Shown here: piece after piece, positions 24,791-33,741 of the stretch | Layout of the letters: every line of letters starts with the position of its first letter | Position numbering within the stretch: the stretch's first letter is position 1 | DNA from: JAHFUI01 sp041485905 | Lineage (GTDB): Bacteria; Acidobacteriota; Vicinamibacteria; Vicinamibacterales; CAVVIG01 | NCBI GenBank assembly: GCA_041485905.1 | Contig: JBGPKK010000030.1 | Location: 1 to 38,086, forward strand | DNA length: 38,086 bases | Reading direction: 5' to 3' | Notes under the pieces: generated by a model | The model's input: the letters and a program-made list of their open reading frames with translations, nothing else | Databases searched by the model: none | What the model was told of the DNA's origin: nothing | Position numbers and translations under genes: made by a program

Positions 24791-25225
24791 ATGCGACCAC
24801 ATCCATACCTGCGCGCCTATATGGCTGGCATCGTCGTGCCGACGCTGTTTCTGCTCGTGATCATGACCGTCTACGCGTCCTTCCGCTTCTACTTCGAGGT
24901 GCCGAGTCAATTCGTCCTCGAGCTGCCCGCGCGGCCGCTCGAGCGTGCGATCGTGTTTCCGATGGCCGTCGTGCCGAATCTGTGGGGCGTCTGGAACATG
25001 CTGTATCTGGCGCTTCGATCCCGTGCGCAATGGTCCCTTGGACTGCACGGCGCGCTGCTTCCGCTGTTGTTGATTCCGGCAGGCGTCACCCTGGCACGGG
25101 CGCTCGACGTCTTCACGATTCAATTGCGATATGCCGTTCCGATCGCACCCATCGGGATGGCGATCTATTACCTGGCGTGGAAATACCTGGTCGGGTTCCT
25201 GAACGACGAGGTGGGTATTGCGTAG
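24791..25225 (+). CDS. Hypothetical four-helix membrane protein
   Basis: 144 aa, not recognised. GGAGG precedes the ATG at 24791 by five bases, which decides the start; an ATG at 24776 overlapping the previous stop is the alternative and would add five residues. Hydrophobic segments: AGIVVPTLFLLVIMTVY, AIVFPMAVVPNLWGVWNML, GALLPLLLIPAGVTLA, and VPIAPIGMAIYYLAW. Third gene of the sigma-factor operon; likely regulated by or acting with it at the inner membrane. Confidence 0.75.
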   Translation: MRPHPYLRAYMAGIVVPTLFLLVIMTVYASFRFYFEVPSQFVLELPARPLERAIVFPMAVVPNLWGVWNMLYLALRSRAQWSLGLHGALLPLLLIPAGVTLARALDVFTIQLRYAVPIAPIGMAIYYLAWKYLVGFLNDEVGIA

Positions 25226-25238
25226 TTCGATCTGCCGT

Positions 25239-25628
25239 TTACGACTTTTCGGGTTCGAACGCCAGCGCGACGCCGTTCATGCAGTACCGCATCCCCGTCG
25301 GCCGCGGGCCGTCGGGGAAGATGTGGCCAAGGTGACCGCTGCATCGCGCGCAGTGGACCTCGGTGCGTGTCATGAACAGGCTGCTGTCGGTCGTGGTCGC
25401 GACCGCTGTCTCGTCGAGCGGCTTGTAAAAGCTCGGCCACCCGGTTCCACTCTCGAATTTCGCGTCGGATGAAAAGAGCGCCTGGCCGCACGCCGCACAT
25501 TTGAACGTTCCGTCGCGCTTCTCCGCGTTGAGCGGGCTCGAGCCGGGCGGCTCGGTGCCGTGCTTCCTGAGGACATGGAACTGCTCGGGGCTGAGCTTCC
25601 CCCGCCATTCATCGTCTGTCTTCTGCAT
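25239..25628 (-). CDS. msrB: Peptide-methionine (R)-S-oxide reductase MsrB
   Basis: Reduces the R epimer of methionine sulfoxide. 129 aa from the ATG at 25628 (MQKTDDEWRGKLSPEQF), the usual MsrB opening; an ATG at 25658 is possible but adds unusual residues. Zinc-binding pairs Cys44/Cys47 (CAAC) and Cys93/Cys96 (CARC) are present, as are GTGWPSFYKPL, GHLGHIFPDGP and the catalytic Cys116 in RYCMNGVAL. No signal peptide, so cytoplasmic. Not linked to msrA (12053-12700). It converges on the sigma operon 13 bp away. Confidence 0.95.
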   Translation of the reverse strand: MQKTDDEWRGKLSPEQFHVLRKHGTEPPGSSPLNAEKRDGTFKCAACGQALFSSDAKFESGTGWPSFYKPLDETAVATTTDSSLFMTRTEVHCARCSGHLGHIFPDGPRPTGMRYCMNGVALAFEPEKS

Positions 25629-25722
25629 AGGTGAAATTGTACTCCTGAACATTCCCATCCAATTTCGCGTAAGAAGTGTCTAACGTTCCATCCGTCTGTC
25701 CGAGCGCCTTTCAGGAGTCTCT

Positions 25723-28167
25723 ATGAGCCTGTTTCAGGACCTTCGCGTCGCGGTTCGCCGCCTCATAAGGGACCGCTGGTTCACACTCGTGGCCTCCGTG
25801 GCGCTGGCGCTCGGCATCGGCGCCAACAACGCGGTGTTTACGCTCGTGAATGCCGTCCTCATCCGCAGCCTGCCGTTTCCGAAACCCGATCAGATTGTGC
25901 TGATCCTGACGCGCGACACCAAGCGCGGGAGCGACCTCGGCGTATCGCTCGCGGATTTCGAAGACTGGCGCGGGGCGGCGCGGACGTTGTCCGGCATGTC
26001 CTTCGTCTTCCAGGGCTCGTTCAACCTGAGCGACGAAGGCGGCGTGCCGGAACAATACTCGGGCGCGTATGTCTCGGCCAATATGTTCAAGCTGATCGGA
26101 GAAAGGCCGGCGCTGGGCAGGGATTTCGGTCCCGAAGACGATCGTGCCGGCGGACCGCCGGTCGTCATGCTGGGCAGCAGCGTCTGGAAGCTCCGCTACG
26201 GCAGCAGCCCGACGGTGCTCGGACGGACGGTCAGGCTCAACGGCCTGACGGCCACCATCATCGGCGTCATGCGCGAAGGCATGAGGTTTCCGTTCGAGAC
26301 GGATGTGTGGATGCCGACCTCGCAACTGCCGCCGGCCATCCGCCAGCAACCGCGTCAGGCACGCAACTTCGTCGTAATCGGCAGACTGGCCGACACTGCG
26401 AGCGTCGATTCGGCCCGCGCGGAGCTGGCAGGCATCGGGGCACAGCTGGCGCGCGAATATCCGGCGACCAACAAGGACATGGCGCCGAACCTCGACCCGT
26501 TCATCCAGCGCATCGTCGGTCCGCAGATCCGGCTGTTGTTCTGGTCGCTGATGGGCGCGGTCGGATTCGTGCTGCTGATCGCCTGCTCGAATGTCGCCAA
26601 CCTGCTGCTCGCGCGCGCCGCGCACCGCTCGCGGGAGATGAGCGTGCGCGTGTCGCTCGGCGCGAGCCGCTGGCGCATCGTGCGCCAACTGCTCGTCGAG
26701 AGCGTACTCCTGTCGATCGTCGCCGGGGTATTCGGCCTCGTGATCTCGATTGCGGGCATTCGGTGGTTCGACGCCGAGACGCAGGGCGTGGGTAAGCCGT
26801 ACTGGATGCAGTTCACGATGGACGTCCGGACGTTCGCCTTCTTCGCCGCCGTTTGCGTCGCCACCGGGATCATTTTCGGCCTCGCTCCGGCGCTGCACGT
26901 CTCGAAGACCAACGTCAACGAGATCCTGAAGGAAGGCGGACGGTCGGGCACCGGCGGCATCCGCGCGCGGCGCTGGACAGCCGCGCTCATCGTCGTCGAG
27001 CTCGCGCTGACGCTCGTGCTGCTGGCAGGCGCCGGGTTCATGATGCGCAGCTTCCTGGTGCTGTATCGCATGGACATCGGCGTCGACACGTCGCATGTGC
27101 TGACCATGCAGATGATCATTCCCGCCCGAAAGTATCCAACGCTCCAGGACCGCGTGGCGTTCCTGCGGCGCGTGGATGAGCGGTTAGCTTCGATCAACGC
27201 CATCGAAGCGGCCTCGACGACAACCAGCGTCCCGTTCGGCGGCGGCGCGACACGCCAGCTCGAAATCGACGGCCGTCCGACCGCTTCAGGGGAGCGCCTG
27301 CCAATCGTGACGATGCTCAGCATCGGGCCGCGATATTTCGACGCGATCGGCGCGAAGCTGGTGCGAGGCCGCGCGTTCGTCGAGACCGAAGGCGAGCCGG
27401 ACCGGCAGAGCACGATTGTCAATCAGCGCCTCGTCACGAAGTATTTTGGCGGCGAGGATCCGATCGGCAAGCGCGTTCGTCTCACGGAGGAGACGCCCAC
27501 CGGTCCGCAGCCCGGCTGGCTCACCGTCGTCGGCGTGGTGCCGAACGTGCGGCAACGCAACAACAATCAGGAGTCCGAGCCCGATCCGATCGCGTATCTG
27601 CCGCATCTCGAGAATTTGACGATGGCCAGGGGCGCACTCCTCCTCGCTCGGACGCGCTCCGATCCGGGCAAGGCCACGCAAATTCTCCGCGAAGAGATCC
27701 GCGCGGTGGATCCGGACATGGCGCTGTTCAACATTCGCACCCTGGACGAGGTCCTCGCCCAGCAACGGTGGCTGTTTCGCGTCTTCGGGACGATGTTCGG
27801 GGCCTTCGCGGTGATTGCGCTGGTGCTGTCGGCGGTCGGTCTCTATGCGGTGACGACTTACTCGGTGACGCAGCGCACGCAGGAAATCGGCGTGCGGATG
27901 GCGCTCGGCGCGCGGCCGGCGCAGGTGATCTGGCTGTTCCTGCGACAGGCGTTCGTGCAGCTCGCCATCGGCCTGACGATCGGTCTGGCCGGCGCAATCG
28001 CCGTGGGAAGGCTGCTGCAGAGTCTGCTGGTGCAGACGAGCTCCAGGGATCCGGTGACGCTCGGCTCGATCGCCGTCCTGCTGACGATTGTCGCCGTGGC
28101 CGCCTGCTTCTGGCCGGCGCGCCGCGCCACCAGGCTCGATCCGCTCGTTGCGCTGCGGTACGAGTAA
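25723..28167 (+). CDS. ADOP-type orphan ABC permease 1 (FtsX/MacB-like)
   Basis: 814 aa inner-membrane protein with two FtsX-like permease halves. It opens MSLFQDLRVAVRRLIRDR; a first helix (LVASVALALGIGANNAVF) is followed by a large MacB-like periplasmic domain, then helices around LLFWSLMGAVGFVLLIACSN and the coupling phrase SLGASRWRIVRQLLVES. The second half repeats this layout, ending RTQEIGVRMALGARPAQVI and WPARRATRLDPLVALRYE. No ATPase gene is adjacent, as expected for acidobacterial duplicated orphan permeases, whose substrates are unknown. It is followed after 44 bp by a close paralogue. Confidence 0.92.
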   Translation: MSLFQDLRVAVRRLIRDRWFTLVASVALALGIGANNAVFTLVNAVLIRSLPFPKPDQIVLILTRDTKRGSDLGVSLADFEDWRGAARTLSGMSFVFQGSFNLSDEGGVPEQYSGAYVSANMFKLIGERPALGRDFGPEDDRAGGPPVVMLGSSVWKLRYGSSPTVLGRTVRLNGLTATIIGVMREGMRFPFETDVWMPTSQLPPAIRQQPRQARNFVVIGRLADTASVDSARAELAGIGAQLAREYPATNKDMAPNLDPFIQRIVGPQIRLLFWSLMGAVGFVLLIACSNVANLLLARAAHRSREMSVRVSLGASRWRIVRQLLVESVLLSIVAGVFGLVISIAGIRWFDAETQGVGKPYWMQFTMDVRTFAFFAAVCVATGIIFGLAPALHVSKTNVNEILKEGGRSGTGGIRARRWTAALIVVELALTLVLLAGAGFMMRSFLVLYRMDIGVDTSHVLTMQMIIPARKYPTLQDRVAFLRRVDERLASINAIEAASTTTSVPFGGGATRQLEIDGRPTASGERLPIVTMLSIGPRYFDAIGAKLVRGRAFVETEGEPDRQSTIVNQRLVTKYFGGEDPIGKRVRLTEETPTGPQPGWLTVVGVVPNVRQRNNNQESEPDPIAYLPHLENLTMARGALLLARTRSDPGKATQILREEIRAVDPDMALFNIRTLDEVLAQQRWLFRVFGTMFGAFAVIALVLSAVGLYAVTTYSVTQRTQEIGVRMALGARPAQVIWLFLRQAFVQLAIGLTIGLAGAIAVGRLLQSLLVQTSSRDPVTLGSIAVLLTIVAVAACFWPARRATRLDPLVALRYE

Positions 28168-28170
28168 ACG

Positions 28171-28195
28171 GTCCGCCTCAGGGCGGACACTACGT
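28171..28195. repeat. Palindromic intergenic element (type 3) between permease genes
   Basis: GTCCGCC-TCAG-GGCGGAC is a perfect 7-bp stem with a 4-base loop, followed by ACTACGT, starting 3 bp after the first permease stop. It resembles, from memory, a palindrome common in Vicinamibacteria-like genomes that translates as VRLKADTT; only one copy is in this window. It could act as an RNA hairpin within the operon. Confidence 0.5.
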
Positions 28196-28211
28196 ACGAG
28201 TGGAGTTCCGC

Positions 28212-30659
28212 ATGAGCCTCTTGAACGACCTTCGCTTCGCGGCTCGCCTGCTGATCAAAGACCGGTGGTTCACGCTGGTGGCCGCCGTCGCTCTGGCTCT
28301 TGGCATAGCCGCCAACAATGCGGTGTTCACGTTCGTCAACGCTGTCCTCATCCGCGGTGTGCCGTTCAAGAATCCCGGCGGCATCGTGGCGCTGGGCACG
28401 CGCGATGCGCGCAACCGCGATCTGGGCGTGTCGTTCCTGGATTTCGAAGACTGGCGCGCCCAGGCGCACAGCTTTTCCGACGTGACCCTCATAGGGCAGA
28501 CGACGTTCAACGTCAGCGAGGAAGGACGGGCGCCCGAACGCTACGCGGGAGCCTACGTCTCGGCCAACATGTTTCGGCTGATCGGCGAGCAGCCGGTGTT
28601 CGGCCGTGGGTTTACGCCTGACGACGATCGGTTCGGAGGGCCTCCCGACGTTGTCCTTGGATACGGCATGTGGCAGACGCGCTACGGCGGCGACCGGTCC
28701 ATCATCGGCCGGTCGATCAAGGTCAACCTCCTGATCGCGACGGTCGTCGGCGTGATGCCCGAGGGCATGAAGTTTCCTCCGAATACGGACCTCTGGCTGC
28801 CGATGGGCCAGGCGACGCTGCCGCGCGGCCAGGGCCGCCAGCTTCGCATCTACCAGGTGATCGGCCGGCTGGCGAACGGCGTGACGATCGATCAGGCACG
28901 AAGCGAGCTGAGCGCGATTGTGTCGCGGCTGGCTCACGACTATCCGAACACCAACAAAGACATCACGCCGACCGTGATCAGCTACAACGAGCGCCTCAAC
29001 GGCCCGCAAATCAGGACCATCTTCTTGTCGCTGATGGGCGCCGTCGCATTCGTGCTGCTGATTGCCTGCTCGAACGTGGCGAACCTACTGCTCGGGCGGG
29101 CCGCACACCGCTCCCGTGAGATCAGCATCCGCGTCTCGCTCGGCGCGTCACGCTGGCGCATCGTGCGGCAATTGCTCGTCGAAAGCGTGCTGCTCGCGGT
29201 CTTCAGCGGCCTCTTCGGACTGGCGCTGTCAATCGTCGGAATCAAACTGTTCGATGCCGCCACCCAGGACGTCGGCAAGCCGTACTTCATGAAATTCACG
29301 ATGGACGCCAGGGTCTTCGCCTTTTTCGCGGTGCTCTGTCTGGCGACCGGGATCGTCTTCGGTCTTGCGCCAGCGCTCCACGTGTCCAAGACCAACGTGA
29401 ACGAGGTGCTCAAGGAAGGCGGGCGAATGGGATCGGGCGGCGTTCGCGCCCGGCGGTGGGCCTCTTCCCTGATCGTGATCAACCTCGCGCTCACGCTTAT
29501 CCTGCTCGCCGGCGCAGGATTCATGATGCGCAGTTTTCTCGCGATGTACCGGATGGATCTCGGCGTCGACACCTCGCACCTGATGACGCTGCAGATGTCC
29601 CTGCCGGACCGCAAGTACCGGACCGCCGACGAAAAGAACGCGTTCATCCGCCGCATCGACGAGCGGTTGGCTGCCGTCAGCGCGCTGGAGAGCGTCACGA
29701 CGGCGAGCAACTGGCCGGCGGGCGGCGGCTACGGCCGCCAGCTCACGATCGACGGGCGACCCAAGGCCGATAAGCGTCCGCCGATCGTCACGATGCTCAG
29801 CGTCGGCCAGCGGTACTTTGAAACGCTTGGGATTCGAACGGTTCGGGGACGCGGGTTCGAAGACATTGATGGCACGCCCGGGCACGAAGCGGCGATCGTC
29901 AACCAGCGATTGGCCGCCATGTATTTTCCAGGCGACGACCCCCTCGGGAAGCGGATCCGTCTCACCGAAGAAACGCCGCTCGGCCCCGATCCCGGGTCGC
30001 TGACGATCATTGGGATCACGCCCAACGTGCGGCAGCGGGGTCAGCAGGACCCACAGGATCCCAATCCCGATCCGGTCGTCTACATCCCCCACGCGGGTAA
30101 CCGGTGGCAGCCTGCGAACCTGATCGTGGTGCTGCTGGCGCGCACACACGCCGATCCGGCCAAAGTGTCGCCGCTCGTCCGCGAGGAGATCCGCGCGCTC
30201 GATCCGGACATGCCGCTCTTCGACATCAAGACGATGGATCAGAACCTGGCGCAAGGGCGCTGGCCATTCCGGGTGTTCGGAACCATGTTCGCGGTGTTCG
30301 CGGTGATTGCTCTCGTGTTGTCAGCGATCGGCTTGTATGCGATCACGGCGTACTCGGTCACGCAGCGCACGCAGGAAATCGGGGTGCGCATGGCGCTCGG
30401 CGCGCAGGGACCGCAGGTGATCTGGCTCTTCCTGCGGCGGGCGTTGGTCCAGATCGCGATTGGGGTCACGATTGGACTGGCCGGCGCGTTCGGCGTGGGT
30501 CAGCTGCTTCAGAGCCTGCTGGTGCAAACGAGCAAACGCGATCCGGTGACGCTTGTCTCGATCGCCGTCCTGCTGATTGTGGTGGCGGTGGCGGCCTGCT
30601 ACTGGCCGGCGCGCCGCGCCACGCGGCTCGATCCGCTCGTCGCGCTGCGGTGCGAATAA
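28212..30659 (+). CDS. ADOP-type orphan ABC permease 2 (FtsX/MacB-like)
   Basis: 815 aa paralogue of the upstream permease. The ATG at 28212 has GGAG upstream and opens MSLLNDLRFAARLLIKDR, matching the start of copy 1; the longer frame reaching back into copy 1 was rejected. Same domain order: N-terminal helix (VAAVALALGIAANNAVF), periplasmic domain, SLGASRWRIVRQLLVES, LATGIVFGLAPALHVSKTN, second permease half with RTQEIGVRMALGAQGPQVI, and a WPARRATRLDPLVALRCE ending. The two genes are similar throughout, including DNA-level blocks, so this is a tandem duplication. Divergence is greatest in the periplasmic domains. Substrate unknown. Confidence 0.92.
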   Translation: MSLLNDLRFAARLLIKDRWFTLVAAVALALGIAANNAVFTFVNAVLIRGVPFKNPGGIVALGTRDARNRDLGVSFLDFEDWRAQAHSFSDVTLIGQTTFNVSEEGRAPERYAGAYVSANMFRLIGEQPVFGRGFTPDDDRFGGPPDVVLGYGMWQTRYGGDRSIIGRSIKVNLLIATVVGVMPEGMKFPPNTDLWLPMGQATLPRGQGRQLRIYQVIGRLANGVTIDQARSELSAIVSRLAHDYPNTNKDITPTVISYNERLNGPQIRTIFLSLMGAVAFVLLIACSNVANLLLGRAAHRSREISIRVSLGASRWRIVRQLLVESVLLAVFSGLFGLALSIVGIKLFDAATQDVGKPYFMKFTMDARVFAFFAVLCLATGIVFGLAPALHVSKTNVNEVLKEGGRMGSGGVRARRWASSLIVINLALTLILLAGAGFMMRSFLAMYRMDLGVDTSHLMTLQMSLPDRKYRTADEKNAFIRRIDERLAAVSALESVTTASNWPAGGGYGRQLTIDGRPKADKRPPIVTMLSVGQRYFETLGIRTVRGRGFEDIDGTPGHEAAIVNQRLAAMYFPGDDPLGKRIRLTEETPLGPDPGSLTIIGITPNVRQRGQQDPQDPNPDPVVYIPHAGNRWQPANLIVVLLARTHADPAKVSPLVREEIRALDPDMPLFDIKTMDQNLAQGRWPFRVFGTMFAVFAVIALVLSAIGLYAITAYSVTQRTQEIGVRMALGAQGPQVIWLFLRRALVQIAIGVTIGLAGAFGVGQLLQSLLVQTSKRDPVTLVSIAVLLIVVAVAACYWPARRATRLDPLVALRCE

Positions 30660-30672
30660 CGAACGAGGGCCG

Positions 30673-31779
30673 CTACTGCTTCGGCATCAGCGCCAGCGGC
30701 GGGCCCATCACCTTTGACTTATCGGCGCCCGGACGCGGACGGAATTTCTGTGTGCGGCCGCCGTAGGTTTCGGCCGCGTACAGGTTGCCGGCCGGATCGA
30801 CCGAGAACTGGTGGACGCCCCACACGCCGCCGGGATACTCGCCTTGTTCGCCCCACGAGTACAGCAGCTTCCCGTCGAGGTCGTACTTCAGGAACTTGTT
30901 GGTCGCGCCGTCGGCGACCCACAAGAACTGATCGGCGGACATCATGATGTCGAACGGTTTGCGGATGTTCGCCCACTGGTCGAGAAACTTTCCGTTTTCG
31001 TCGAACACCTGAATACGGCTGTTCGTCCGGTCCGCCACGTAAAGGCGCCGATTGCGATCGATGGCGATCGCATGCGGGAGGTTGAACTGGCCGGGAGCTT
31101 TGCCGGGCGTTCCCCACGTCATCAGGTACTTCCCGTTCTTGTCGAACTTCACGACCCGCGTGTTGATGTAGCCGTCGGTGATGAAGAACGTGCCGTCTGG
31201 CAGCCAGGCGATGTCGGTCGGCCGGCCGAAGTGCTTGTCGTCGTTGCCCGCCACGCCCGCTTCCCCGAGCGTCATCAGCAACCTCTTGCCGTCGTTGGTG
31301 AACTTGAAGATCTGCTGCCGCTGATCGTCGACGACCCACACGCTGCGCTCCGGATCGTACGGGCTGATCCTGATCTTGTGAGGCCCGCGGCCCCCCGCGA
31401 ACAGGTGGTCGTGCTCGGTCCACGACTCGATCAGCTTCCCGTTGGCATCGACGATGATGATGCAGTTGCGAAGCTCCGGCGTCCCCAACGTCGCGCGTTG
31501 ACCGAGCGAACCCCAGGAGCCGTTGAAGTCGTCCGGAAGTTTCGCCGGCAATTTCAATTCGCCGCGATTCGCCATGAAGATCCTGTTCGCGCTTTCGGCG
31601 AACACACCGCCCTGCGAGCCCTGAATGTATCCGGGCCGGGCGAACGGCTGCGGCCATTTGCCGACGACGTCGTAGGGGCCGGTTTCGTCACCTTCACCGC
31701 CCTTCTGCTGAAGCCGGGCCGGCGCAGACAACAACCCCAGTCCGACCACAGCAGCGACGGCGAGGAGCAACGTACGCAT
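30673..31779 (-). CDS. Secreted NHL-repeat beta-propeller protein
   Basis: 368 aa, predicted periplasmic. AAGGAGG lies five bases before the ATG at 31779; signal peptide MRTLLLAVAAVVGLGLLSA. The body is a run of NHL-like blades: RPTDIAWLPDGTFFITDGY, LPHAIAIDRNRRLYVADRT, NSRIQVFDENGKFLDQW and HQFSVDPAGNLYAAETYGG. Blade counting gives about six. No catalytic motif is obvious; peptidyl-glycine alpha-amidating lyase-like propellers share this look, but their zinc ligands were not confirmed here. A decayed relative lies at 34345-34750. It is divergent from the TIM-barrel gene at 31848 across 68 bp. Confidence 0.85.
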   Translation of the reverse strand: MRTLLLAVAAVVGLGLLSAPARLQQKGGEGDETGPYDVVGKWPQPFARPGYIQGSQGGVFAESANRIFMANRGELKLPAKLPDDFNGSWGSLGQRATLGTPELRNCIIIVDANGKLIESWTEHDHLFAGGRGPHKIRISPYDPERSVWVVDDQRQQIFKFTNDGKRLLMTLGEAGVAGNDDKHFGRPTDIAWLPDGTFFITDGYINTRVVKFDKNGKYLMTWGTPGKAPGQFNLPHAIAIDRNRRLYVADRTNSRIQVFDENGKFLDQWANIRKPFDIMMSADQFLWVADGATNKFLKYDLDGKLLYSWGEQGEYPGGVWGVHQFSVDPAGNLYAAETYGGRTQKFRPRPGADKSKVMGPPLALMPKQ

Positions 31780-31835
31780 AACACCCTCCTTCGGACAAAA
31801 GTCATCGGGCGCGTCAATGATCGAAGCCCCGATCA

Positions 31836-31841
31836 TATAAT
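31836..31841 (+). promoter_or_regulatory. -10 box placed for a leaderless start
   Basis: TATAAT ends six bases before the ATG at 31848, exactly where transcription would be expected to start. No ribosome-binding site is visible upstream of that ATG. No strong -35 hexamer was seen. Confidence 0.5.
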
Positions 31842-31847
31842 GCGCCT

Positions 31848-32735
31848 ATGCAACGGAGAGAATTTCTCGCCACTGTCGCCGCAGCCAGTGTGGTCGCCAC
31901 CCGGCCCGACCGCCTCGACGCCGCTCAGGGATCGCAGAAGGTCCAGCGCAAGGGCCGGCTGAAACAGGCGCTCTTCCGGCAGGTGTTCGGCCAGACGACC
32001 ATGACGTTCGACGAGCAGTGCCGCATCGCGGCGGATCTCGGCTGCGTTGGCTTCGATCTCATCGGACCGCAGGACTGGCCGACGCTCAAGAAATACGGCC
32101 TGATCCCGACGATGGCCGGGGCCGGGCCGGTAACGTTTCCCGACGGCGTCATTCACAAAGAAGTGCACGACGAGCTCGAGCCGAAGATGAAAGCCTACAT
32201 GGATCAGACGGTCGGGGGCGGCGCCTCGAAGATCATCACGGTCGGCGGACAACGCAAGGGCATGTCGTACGCGGAGGGGGCCGACAACGCCGTCGCCTTC
32301 TTCAACCGCATCAAATCGTACGCGGAGAGCAAAGGCGTCACGATCTGCCTGGAAAACATGAACACCCGGTACCCGGACAATGTGCTGGGCCGGCCGGATC
32401 AGATTTGCGATCACGTGAGCTGGGGCTTCGAGGTGTGCAAGCGCGTGAACTCGACCAGCATCAAGATGCTGTTCGACATCTACCACGCGCAGATCATGGA
32501 CGGCAACGTCTGCGACACGATCAAGGACAACCTGCCGTGGATCGCCCACTTCCATACGGCGGGCGTCCCTGGCCGCCACGAACTGGACGACACGCAGGAG
32601 CTCAATTACCGCTTCGTCGCCAGGACGATCGTCGATCTCGGATACACCGGGTACATCGCGCACGAGTACCGGCCCACGCCCGGCAAGGATCCGATGGACA
32701 TTCTGCGTCGAACGCTCGACTTGATGGATGTCTAG
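31848..32735 (+). CDS. Exported TIM-barrel sugar isomerase/epimerase (hydroxypyruvate isomerase-like)
   Basis: 295 aa. The N-terminus QRREFLATVAAASVVA has a Tat-like twin-arginine RREFL. The barrel shows metal ligands typical of the xylose-isomerase-like AP-endonuclease-2 family: ICLENMN (Glu), LFDIYHAQ (Asp, His), HFHTAGVPGRHE and IAHEYRP (Glu). FHTAGVPGRHELD is characteristic of hydroxypyruvate isomerase-like proteins. The reaction is probably aldose-ketose or 2-keto acid isomerisation on a periplasmic sugar derivative; the exact substrate is unknown. Possibly translated from a leaderless transcript. It is the divergent neighbour of the NHL propeller. Confidence 0.88.
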   Translation: MQRREFLATVAAASVVATRPDRLDAAQGSQKVQRKGRLKQALFRQVFGQTTMTFDEQCRIAADLGCVGFDLIGPQDWPTLKKYGLIPTMAGAGPVTFPDGVIHKEVHDELEPKMKAYMDQTVGGGASKIITVGGQRKGMSYAEGADNAVAFFNRIKSYAESKGVTICLENMNTRYPDNVLGRPDQICDHVSWGFEVCKRVNSTSIKMLFDIYHAQIMDGNVCDTIKDNLPWIAHFHTAGVPGRHELDDTQELNYRFVARTIVDLGYTGYIAHEYRPTPGKDPMDILRRTLDLMDV

Positions 32736-32844
32736 AACAGCTCAAAGAGCGCGGCCAGCAGACCACGCTTCGACGTGCCTTGGTTGCACGCTTCGGCGAC
32801 TTCAACGTCGCCCGGCGCGCCGAGCGCAGCGCGTGACGCCTGGC

Positions 32845-33195
32845 CGAGTGCAGACAGAGCTCGATCGTGAACGCGAGATCGCGCGCTGATTGAAAGCGCG
32901 CGTCCGGATGCCTTTCGAGACAGTGCCGGATGACGTGTAGCAGTTCAACGGGCGCCCTCCTGTCGCGTGAATGGAACACGGGACGATCGGCTTTCAGAAT
33001 CGCGTGCAATGTTTCAACCGCCGAATCGCCGTGAAAGAGCGAGACGCTCGCGATCATCTCGTACAGGATCACGCCCAGGTCGAAGAGCTCTCCAACAATA
33101 ATCCACGATCTTCGTTCCGGGATTTCGCCAGCCCGAAATCGAGGATCTTCACCCGCTCGTCCTCGGTGATGAACAGGTTCGCCCAATCTGGTCGC
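32845..33195 (-). pseudogene. Remnant of a serine/threonine kinase domain
   Basis: The minus strand carries ANLFITEDERVKILDFGLAKS (quoted here as the DFG block), then after a frame change LFDLGVILYEMIASVSLF, GDSAVETLHAIL and RHCLERHPDARFQSARDLAF, which is the C-lobe of a Pkn-type kinase. The N-lobe, the HRD loop (degraded to HQAPRPDW) and most of the activation segment are missing, and the reading frame shifts between the DFG block and the C-lobe. There is no intact start. It abuts an unrelated plus-strand transporter remnant at about 33205. Limits are approximate. Confidence 0.75.
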
Positions 33196-33207
33196 GGCGC
33201 TTGATGG

Positions 33208-33673
33208 GCGCCTGGTTCAGATACTCGGCGGCAGCTGTTCCTGGTGTCGCGGGTATTCAAGCGGGTCGGCGTGCGCGGCGCCTTGTTCGTGCTTCCGTTG
33301 GTCGTGTGCACCATGTACGGCATGCTCGCGTTCCTGCCAATCCTGCGTGCCGTGCGCATCGGGAAGATTCTCGAGAACAGCACCGATTACTCGCTGCAGA
33401 ACACCGCCCGTCAGGCGCTGTTCCTGCCGACGAGCCGGGAAGCGAAGTTCAAGGCGAAGCAGGTGATCGACGCATTCTGCTGGCGCGCGGGCGATGTGCT
33501 CCAGGCGGTCGTGGTGTTTGTCGGCGTGCCCCCCCCTGGCCTTCGACATCCGTCAGTTTGCGCTACTCAACGAGGTGCTCGTCGTGATCTGGCTGGCCGT
33601 GGTGTGGGGCATTTACCGCGAACACAAACGGCGGGTCGCCCCGGCGGAGGCGGCGCGACAGGAGGCTGCTTAA
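33208..33673 (+). pseudogene. 3' remnant of an Npt1/Npt2-type nucleotide transporter
   Basis: The first part reads LFLVSRVFKRVGVRGALF, then ENSTDYSLQNTARQALFLP and TSREAKFKAKQVIDAF, the C-terminal signature of ATP/ADP-translocase-like (Npt) transporters. A run of eight C residues (33529-33536) shifts the frame; with seven, translation continues AFDIRQFALLNEVLVVIW and EHKRR to the TAA at 33671. The first three quarters of the gene are absent, replaced by the kinase remnant in the opposite direction. So it is a truncated, frameshifted relic; the shift alone could be a sequencing error, the truncation could not. Confidence 0.75.
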
Positions 33674-33741
33674 CAACTTAACAGGAAGCTGGGCCGAACA
33701 CGGCCAGTCAACCTGGCGTCTAATCGTTACAGGAGGCCACC

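Noticed and set aside
25711..27096. 461-aa minus-strand open frame
   Set aside because: Antisense to the first ADOP permease; no ribosome-binding site or domain.
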